Positions 57,350 through 64,000 of a DNA stretch of 64,000 bases are shown piece after piece. The notes below the pieces were generated by a model. It was not told where the DNA came from. It was given only the letters and a program-made list of their open reading frames with translations, and ran no database searches. A program made the position numbers and the translations under genes. Every line of letters starts with the position of its first letter. The first letter of the stretch is position 1. Where the stretch lies: the NCBI RefSeq assembly GCF_011397635.1, contig NC_064761.1, positions 38,094,143-38,158,142 on the forward strand. Direction: 5' to 3'. Source of the DNA: Epinephelus fuscoguttatus (Eukaryota; Chordata; Actinopteri; Perciformes; Serranidae).

Positions 57350-58160
57350 TTTGCAATTTGTGGGACATTTCTTACCAAGTAGCCTTTTTTGCTATGTTTT
57401 TGAGCAGAACTGCACCAATTTGCTCAGCATTCAAAGGTTTAAATACTTGCAAAGGGTGTCTGAAAGCATCACAAGAAAAGTGATGTCACTCCAGGTTTCA
57501 AAGGGTTAAATTTATTTCCGATATCATAATAAACCTTAATATTTTCATATGACTGGCCCTTGAGACCAGACTCTACACACACTCTAACCCAGATTGAATG
57601 AACAACTTGTTGAGCTACTTTATGCTTTACACCCCTGGGAGCTGAAAATAAAGCTTGAGCTCAGCACATTGATCAAGCTAACCTCAGCATCTGCACTTTT
57701 ACTGCAATAACACAAGACCGGCTGTGCTCTGAGTTATGTAGCACGGTAAGCTCCTAACAATTTTATCCTTTCCAATCCCGGCCCAGAAGTTTGAGGCAGA
57801 AAGGAACACAGGTGGATCGCAAGACAGGATGAAAATTGAGGACTGAGACATTTTATTAAGCAAAGAATACATTTTCCTGAACAGACAAACAGGTAGCAAA
57901 GGATAAATACTTTATTATTACCATTTTTATTTTGTTCACAAGTAGCCACGGTACTAGTAACCTCCAATTACTCCAAAGACAAAGAACTGAAAGAACAATG
58001 TGAATATTTAAAACCTAAAGTTTTCCCAAATTGATGTTTGTTGCTGATGTGGGCTGCAGATTTTAGTACTCTGTGTGATCTTGTGTCTACTACATATCTA
58101 GACTGATACCAAGGCACGATACTGAACTCTATGGAAGCCCTGAGTCATCTTAGTTTGATC
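57350..58160. other. No gene recognised
   Basis: No exon, RNA gene or confident element. Short overlapping open frames on - at 57700-57970 have no recognisable domain. Confidence 0.4.
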
Positions 58161-58690
58161 TAAATTGTTTTTCTCCTGTGAACAGGTGAAAAAAGGATTG
58201 ACCAGGATGTTTCTAAATTCCCTTTTTCCATCTGTCAAACAGGTGGGAGAAAAAAAAGCTTTAACAGGATCATTTTTCTAAGTTACTTTTTTTCATCTGT
58301 GAAAACAGATGGGGAAAACATTTGGCAGGCGTTTTTGTTTTTGTTGTAATACTCACGTTGGCCACAAGAGGGACAAGTGTGCCACTACCCAATGTTCTAA
58401 ACAGGACTAAAAGCGTTCATGTTTTCTTTCAAAGCGCTGCTGGGGAGAGGGGTCTGAGGTGCTTTGCTTGGCCTGCTGCCCGAGAGCAACCCGGCCCTGG
58501 ATAAGCACATAAAAATGGATGTTTTCTTTCAGGTGAATTTGAATTCCTCCGTACTCATGCCAACATGTTATGTAACATCACTGTCGTGTCTTTCAGCTGG
58601 CAGAAAACATGAATGCTTTTAGTCCTATTGAGAACTGAAATCCTAGAAAAACTTTTTATCCCACCTGTTTTACAGATGATAAAAAAGGAA
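58160..58690. mobile_element. Palindromic repeat interrupted by a LINE 3' fragment
   Basis: Arms at 58394-58428 (AGGACTAAAAGCGTTCATGT) and 58603-58635 (ACATGAATGCTTTTAGTCCT) are inverted. Between them, about 58436-58520 (CTGCTGGGGAGAGGGGTCTG, then GCTTTGCTTGGCCTGCTGCC) is the 3' end of the LINE family of 13110-13800. The flank carries about three tandem copies of an AACAGGTG-AAAAAAGG motif. Confidence 0.5.
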
Positions 58691-58730
58691 CTTTAAGGAA
58701 TCTTTTTTTTTTTTTTCCATTTTCTCTTAA

Positions 58731-59417
58731 AGGTCCAGTGCGTAAGATTTAGGGGGATTTAGTGGCATACAGCTGTGAGGACTGCAGATTGCAACCAGTC
58801 CTTCGGCGTTTGGGAGGTTTCTAACATGAGCCGAATTGTCCGCAGAAGTCTCGTCCTCGCCAAAACAAACAGACCAGGTGATTAAAACCCCTGAAAACAA
58901 TGAACAAAGCAGTGTCATGTTACAAATGAGTGTTTCTTCTATGCCGTTTGGCTCTTTGCAGACAGGCTACTATCGCCTTTTTCTGATCTAGACGTTCAGG
59001 AGGTTTTTACCAGCAGCTAAATTCTCTGTAGGTGTCTCTTCCTCTCTAAAACAAACAGACCAGGAGATTTAAACTGGTAAAAACACTGAATAAAGCAGTT
59101 TCAAGTTACAAAAATCAGTGTTTTCCTGACACTGCTCGTCACAGAGGGTCTGCGAACTCTGGTGGCTGACACACAAATACGAATGGCCCTGTCTAGAGCC
59201 GGCGTTTGGTTTGTCTGCTCTGGGCTACTGTAGAAACATGGCAGTGCAAGATGCCAATCTCCACTGACGAGGAGATGCTCCCTTTGTAGATATAAGCAGC
59301 TCATTCTAAGGTAACAAAACAGGATTCTTATTTTCAGGTGATCATACACTTAAGAAAATGTACTTATTATATCTAACTTCTGCCAATATATCCCCCTAAA
59401 TCCTGCACACTGGACCT
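58731..59417. mobile_element. TTAA-target non-autonomous element
   Basis: Inverted ends AGGTCCAGTGCGTAAGATTT and, on the opposite strand, AGGTCCAGTGTGCAGGATTT are flanked by TTAA (58727-58730, 59418-59421). The interior has two tandem versions of AACAAACAGACCAGG(T/A)GATT. It has no transposase. The target and ends fit a Kolobok- or piggyBac-like family, and related fragments occur at 9010, 41085 and 54060. Confidence 0.7.
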
Positions 59418-59421
59418 TTAA

Positions 59422-60485
59422 GTCGTAAACACAGGAGAGTAAACAATTCAGAAAATGGATCACCACAATATTTCTTTCTTACATGCCTCTCAGGGGCTTC
59501 CGCAGCACTCTGTCATTTAACAGCAGATAATTTGTCGCATCTACAATGCAAACTGTGAAGCTTACAGGAGGCCTACCATGTAACCAAAATACAAATGAAA
59601 AACCCAACAAATGGAGCTCAGATAACGTGCAGTGTGCAGCGAGGGTGAAGGTTCCTGTGTGGAATCTGTGAGAAGTGTTGAAATTCAGCAGTGAATACAC
59701 TCGAGCTTCAGTCTGGCACATTAAGCGTGACGCCAAAAGCACAGAACAGACAGAACCCATAAAACAAAGTGGACAGACTGCAGAGTCAGAATGTGAACAA
59801 CATGCCAGAAAAAAGGCACTGTGTGCAAAAACAGACAGGTGGAGAAGAAACCACATCGCATGTAGCCTCATAAATATCATCAACACAAGATGCTCCTCGT
59901 TGAACAAAGATGCAGTGTCATCTTTAAACAAATACAGCTTCAGCATCGTGAGCAAACTCTTAGACTTGTAATTTCTTATCCAGTGTTAAGGCACATTGCT
60001 TCGAAAATACAGAAATATAAATGATCTTTGGTAAATGATACACTTTATAAAAATGTACTGCAATGACACAAGAGATACAACAATCATAAAATATTAAAGG
60101 TGCTGCTGCTTTAAATGCTTAATAATTGCACTGTAGCATCTTTCCAATTCTCCATACTTTTACTAGTTAGTCTGTGCATGATGTCAAGTGCATCATGAGG
60201 AAATAAAACTGCGTCTGAGCAGGGAACATGATGCCATCAGCAACAATACTCTACAGCAATTTTAAAATAATGCTTTCAAAGTGCAAGATTAAATCTTAAA
60301 GCCGCAACTTTTACATTTGGGAAAGACTTTCTTTCACCAAAGAGTTTTTTGGTCGACAGCTGAGCACCAGCAGAACATAAGATGAGACTGTTGAGATAAA
60401 CTCAGCACATGAAAAAAACCTTAGAACAGGACCTTCAAGTAAACTTGTTATGAAACGTGATGGTAGCTTGTTGTCAACCTACGGT
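59422..60485. other. No gene recognised
   Basis: A 158-codon open frame on - (59479-59955) has no recognisable domain, no splice partner and a hydrophobic, cysteine-rich random look. It may lie in the 3' UTR or flank of the gene at 63396. Not called as a gene. Confidence 0.4.
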
Positions 60486-60489
60486 ACAG

Positions 60490-62530
60490 TGCTTAAAGGA
60501 ATAGTTACAGATTCTAGGAAACATTATTTGCTTTCTCACTGAAAATGAGAACAAAAGATTGATACCACTCTCATGTCTGTAAACTCAATATGAAGTCAGG
60601 AGATGGTAACCTTAGCTTAGCATAAAGACTGAAAACCATTGGGAAACACAACACGACCCAATCACCAGAACAAATGTTAGAATTTTCCATTTCTGCAAAC
60701 CACAGATAGTTATATTTGCATGTTACTCATTTGCAGCAGATACGCTGAAACTTTAAGTTCATAATGCTGTGGTTGACGTGTTGTTTTGTTTAGTCACAAA
60801 ACCAACTGTCCATTGTTCGGAAAATATCATGTTTTGGGTTAAATACCCGCTTTTGGGAGTGTGGTCCCCGCTGGAAAAGCAATAACGTCTCTATGGGTTT
60901 TTGTGCCGCTATCCCAGCTGGCAAAACACCTACAGGTGACTACAAAACATCCATGTTTGGCACCTACAAAAGCACTGGAAAACACTGATGGGTTGCTACA
61001 AAATACCCGTGATTGGCACCTAAAAACAACTGGAAAGACACCTACAGGTCACTACAAAACAGTCACATTTGGTGGCTAAAAAAGCGCTGGAAAAAGATGA
61101 GTTACTACAAAACACCCATGTCTGGCACCTAAAAAAACAACTGGAAAAACACAGGTCACTACAAAACAGTCACATTTAGTGGCTAAAAAAACGATGATGG
61201 GTCGCAAGAAAACACCAGTGTTTGGCACCTAAACAAAACACTTGAAAAACACCAATGAGTTGCTACAAAACATGCATGTTTGGTGCTTAAAAAACTACTG
61301 GAAAAACACAGGTCACTACAAAACAGTCACATTTAGTGGCTAAAAAAACGATGATGGGTCGCAAGAAAACACCAGTGTTTGGCACCTAAACAAAACACTT
61401 GAAAAACACCAATGAGTTGCTACAAAACATGCATGTTTGGTGCCTAAAAAACTACTGGAAAACGCTGATGGGTTGCTACAAAATACCCGTGATTGGCGCC
61501 TAAAAAACAACTGGAAAGACACCTACAGGTCACTACAAAACAGTCACGTTTGGTGGCTAAAAAAAAAAAACAGTGGAGAAACACAGATGGGTCGCAACAA
61601 AACGTTGCATGTTTGGTGAAAAAAAAAACAAATAAAAAAACCCCACAAATGAGTCGCTCCAAAACATCTGATTGGTGCCTTAAGAACTGCTGGAAAAACA
61701 CTGATGGGTCGCCACAAAACATCCACGTTTGGCACCTAAAAAAAAACAGTGGAAAAACACAGATGGGTCGCTACAAAATGTTGCACGTTCGGTGAAAAAA
61801 AAAAATAAAAAAAATAAAAAAAATAATAAAAAACACCAATGAGTTGCTCCAAAACATCTGGTTGGTGCCTTACAGAACTGCTGGAAAAATACTGATGGGT
61901 CGCTACAAAACATCCACATATGGCGTCTAAAAAAACAGCGGAAAAACCCTGGCAGGTTGCTACAAAACACCCACATTTGGAGCCTCTGGAAACGCAGCAA
62001 TAACTCGCTAGAAAACAACTTCTTTTGTTGTTTGCTGGTCTCGAACAGTGGTCTTTTGTGGTCCACAGTAAGGCAGGCGTTCTGTATAGGTGCCATTTAT
62101 CATCCCCTCCACCTCCTGATGGAAGAGTCAGTCATATACTACGTCACTTTAGAAACACAGATACCCTAGAAATGTGCAAATGTAACAACACCCCTAAAGC
62201 CCACTAATTGACATGTATGAAAAATGCCATATAGAGACAACATTCTGTGTCATTACAGGGATTAAATGTCTGACTATTTCCTGGCTGGGTGCAGTGACTT
62301 CTTTGAGTTTTCACCGGTTCACAACAACAACAACAACAAGATTCAAGTCTTTGTATGGATTAAACAATCAAGTCATAAAATGTTAATTAATGAGCTTAGA
62401 TGTGCTGGTAGGCAGATTTTGCTGTTGTTAGGACAGAGCCACCTGCTATTAGCTTCATATTAAATGGCCAGACATGAGAGTGGTATCAATCTCCTCCTCT
62501 GACCCTCTGTAATAAAGCAAATAAAAATGT
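60490..62530. mobile_element. Inverted-repeat element carrying an internal minisatellite
   Basis: The left end (TAAAGGAATAGTTACAGATT; GATTGATACCACTCTCATGT) and the right end (AGACATGAGAGTGGTATCAA at about 62470) are inverted, as in the copy at 37985-38530. The right part also has GGCTGGGTGCAGTGACTTCT. The insertion or expansion of the 60.9-62.0 kb array has lengthened it to about 2 kb. Confidence 0.5.
60890..62000. repeat. Minisatellite, ~60-bp units, about 16-18 copies
   Basis: Consensus blocks are TGGGT(C/T)GCTACAAAACA, CCATGTTTGGCACCTAAAAA and CAACTGGAAAAACACTGATG. Variants substitute CAGTCACATTTAGTGGCTAA. One stretch (about 61137-61285) is repeated almost exactly at 61290-61442, a higher-order duplication of about 150 bp. 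All open frames across it are repeat artefacts. Confidence 0.85.
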
Positions 62531-62589
62531 CAAACTATTCTTTTACTGTGAAACTGGCTGGCACTGTTAAAACAGATCCAATGAGTCAG

Positions 62590-62675
62590 CGAACACACAC
62601 ACTCACACACTAACAACACACACACAGTGACGCAGCCACACACGCACACAAGCACAAACACACACACTCAAGCAG
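62590..62675. repeat. Imperfect (CA)n tract
   Basis: Interrupted ACACACAC runs over about 85 bp. Confidence 0.7.
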
Positions 62676-63395
62676 AGCATCATTACTGGTAGATTGTTGT
62701 TGTATAAAGACTGAAATTAAATTTTCTTGGTGAATGCTCATAATGCATGATCATATCTAAAGTCAACAGCTCTCTGAACTATTCAGTGGAATGTACTATG
62801 TGACAGAACAGCTGTAAACACGCTATTCAGTCTTTAAAATTTAGCAAACAAATGTTGCAAATCCAGCAACAAGACTGAAACATGCGCTGAGCCAATGCCA
62901 CCGGTTTACGTAAAGATAAAACTCTTTGAGAATCTGTACTGAAACGTGTTTCTGTGGAAAACATAAAAAAATCTCTTCTCAGTAATATCAACACTGATTC
63001 AAGGCCGCGGTGGCGTCTGATCCTGGTCTTAACGCATTTACAGGTGAAGCAGAAAGAACGAACAGAGAATCATTTCAGAGAAAGAAAATAAAAAACTCCC
63101 AAATAGGCCAGCTGTGGAATGTCTCTACTCTGCTCGTCTTTACAATAAAACCTGATCATCTACTGAGATGCATCTTTGACATAAAAAATTTCCAGGATTT
63201 TAAAAAAAACAAAAGAGGAGATATTCCAGTTCTTCCATCTCCCAAACCTCAAAAACATCTTTAGCTTGAAACGTCCAAAATATAAAGTACCTATCTGCAT
63301 CTTTAATAAAAGAATCTCCTTGAAAAATACAATAAAATTAGATTTTCAAAAAACTATCGTGCAAATCTGAGTAACATGCTTAAGACTGTGAGACA

Positions 63396-64000
63396 TCACA
63401 AGATGGTGTGCAGCGACTGTTCTGCCACCTGCTCTGTCCTCTGTGCTGGATGAACGCTGTGGTCAGACTGGAGTCTTTCCTCTGAGTTCCTCGTGTATTT
63501 GACACACTGTGAGTCTCCGTCAGGGGGCAGGTTCAGCTGGACGCTGTCTGACGGTGAGAGCAGGGGCGTGGAGGTGATCCAGCTGGACAGACTCAGATCT
63601 GACGCCTCTAAAGTCTTATCCAGACACTCGGAGTCTTTGGTGGGAGGAGGCTGTGGCTCCCTCGAGAGCTTAGGAGCGTCTTTGGTGTAAGGAAGTGTGT
63701 CTTTTTCTGTAGGAACTGATGTGTAGAGATCTGAGAGGCCCCTCTCACTGTTTGTTGGCCCCAGCGGGCTTCTTTGGCCTTGTTCATCTGTTTGTAAAAA
63801 GGGCCCCTGTTGTGTCTTGGAGCTGGGGAAGCTCCTCTGGTCTTTTTTATTGCAACCTTTAGGGGAGGGCTTGGTAAGGGACAGGAAGGGAGGCTTGGGG
63901 CTGAGCGGTGACCCCACCTTGACCCTGCTGAGGCTCAGAATGTTCCTGCGGGTTTCAGAGGGGAGTTTATCCAACTGTCTTCCAACTTGGACTGGGCTGG
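63396..64000 (-). CDS. C-terminal exon of a - strand gene, possibly atp10a (partial)
   Basis: A single open exon enters from the right edge and ends at TGA 63398-63396, giving about 200 codons. It begins SPVQVGRQLDKLPSETRRNI, then LSLSRVKVGSPLSPKPPF, and continues as a polar, serine/proline-rich tail with no membrane segment, ending in EQSLHTIL. The composition fits the cytoplasmic C-terminal tail of a larger protein. The position, directly upstream of ube3a on the same strand, is that of ATP10A (a P4-ATPase phospholipid flippase) next to UBE3A in mammals, so atp10a is the best inference. None of the P-type ATPase core lies in the window, so the identity is not shown by sequence. Confidence 0.55.
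   Translation of the reverse strand, partial: SPVQVGRQLDKLPSETRRNILSLSRVKVGSPLSPKPPFLSLTKPSPKGCNKKDQRSFPSSKTQQGPFLQTDEQGQRSPLGPTNSERGLSDLYTSVPTEKDTLPYTKDAPKLSREPQPPPTKDSECLDKTLEASDLSLSSWITSTPLLSPSDSVQLNLPPDGDSQCVKYTRNSEERLQSDHSVHPAQRTEQVAEQSLHTIL

Noticed and set aside
59479..59955. 158-codon open frame on -
   Set aside because: No recognisable domain, no conserved neighbour and no splice signals. It is more likely chance openness in non-coding DNA downstream of the right-edge gene.
60890..62000. Possible CRISPR-like or functional repeat array
   Set aside because: There are no unique spacers of constant length, the units vary continuously, and the genomic context is vertebrate.
61340..62096. 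Cys/Phe-rich repetitive open frames on -, up to 138 codons
   Set aside because: They are translations of the ~60-bp minisatellite. Frames shift between units and there is no start context or conservation.

Overview
This window looks like teleost fish genomic DNA. The coding sequence sits in short, well-conserved exons with GT-AG introns. The non-coding DNA is dense with fish-type interspersed repeats: Tc1/mariner, hAT-like and TTAA-target DNA elements, a tRNA-derived SINE, 3' ends of non-LTR elements, and long AT-rich satellites. No bacterial, viral or CRISPR features were seen.

Two genes can be read from start to stop by joining exons in frame. On the + strand, cnga3 (cone cyclic-nucleotide-gated channel alpha subunit, 719 codons, seven coding exons, 21238-29511) is complete. 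On the - strand, ube3a (E6-AP HECT ubiquitin ligase, 833 codons from the main start, or 863 from an upstream in-phase start, 43546 down to 34579) is complete; its likely CpG-rich promoter and first non-coding exon lie near 47.0-47.3 kb. The two genes converge, with their 3' ends about 4 kb apart. At the right edge the C-terminal exon of another - strand gene enters the window (63396-64000). Its position upstream of ube3a and its orientation match atp10a, which neighbours UBE3A in mammals, but the identity rests mainly on synteny. The order atp10a-ube3a-cnga3, without SNRPN-type genes after ube3a, is the arrangement reported for vertebrates outside the imprinted Angelman/Prader-Willi domain.

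Layout: 0-5 kb has an ambiguous exon-like open segment at the left edge, nested DNA elements and a promoter-like CpG-richer stretch. 5-6.8 kb is a satellite of roughly 170-bp units. 7-18 kb is repeats, including a LINE reverse-transcriptase fossil at 13.1-13.8 kb. 18-30 kb is cnga3, with a possible 5' UTR exon at 18.2 kb. 30-34 kb is the intergenic space with a large composite repeat. 34-47.3 kb is ube3a, whose introns hold hAT-like, TTAA-target and other inverted-repeat elements. 47.4-63.4 kb is intergenic repeat territory: a Tc1 foldback element, an ACTAAGTCATT minisatellite, a SINE nested in an element carrying a Myb/SANT-like ORF, and a minisatellite inside another inverted-repeat element.

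I did not find a new molecular system. The most useful signals are the conserved ube3a-cnga3 neighbourhood, the alternative ube3a N-terminus with a start codon split by an intron, the lysine/acid repeat expansion in CNGA3, and several self-complementary or satellite-bearing mobile elements.
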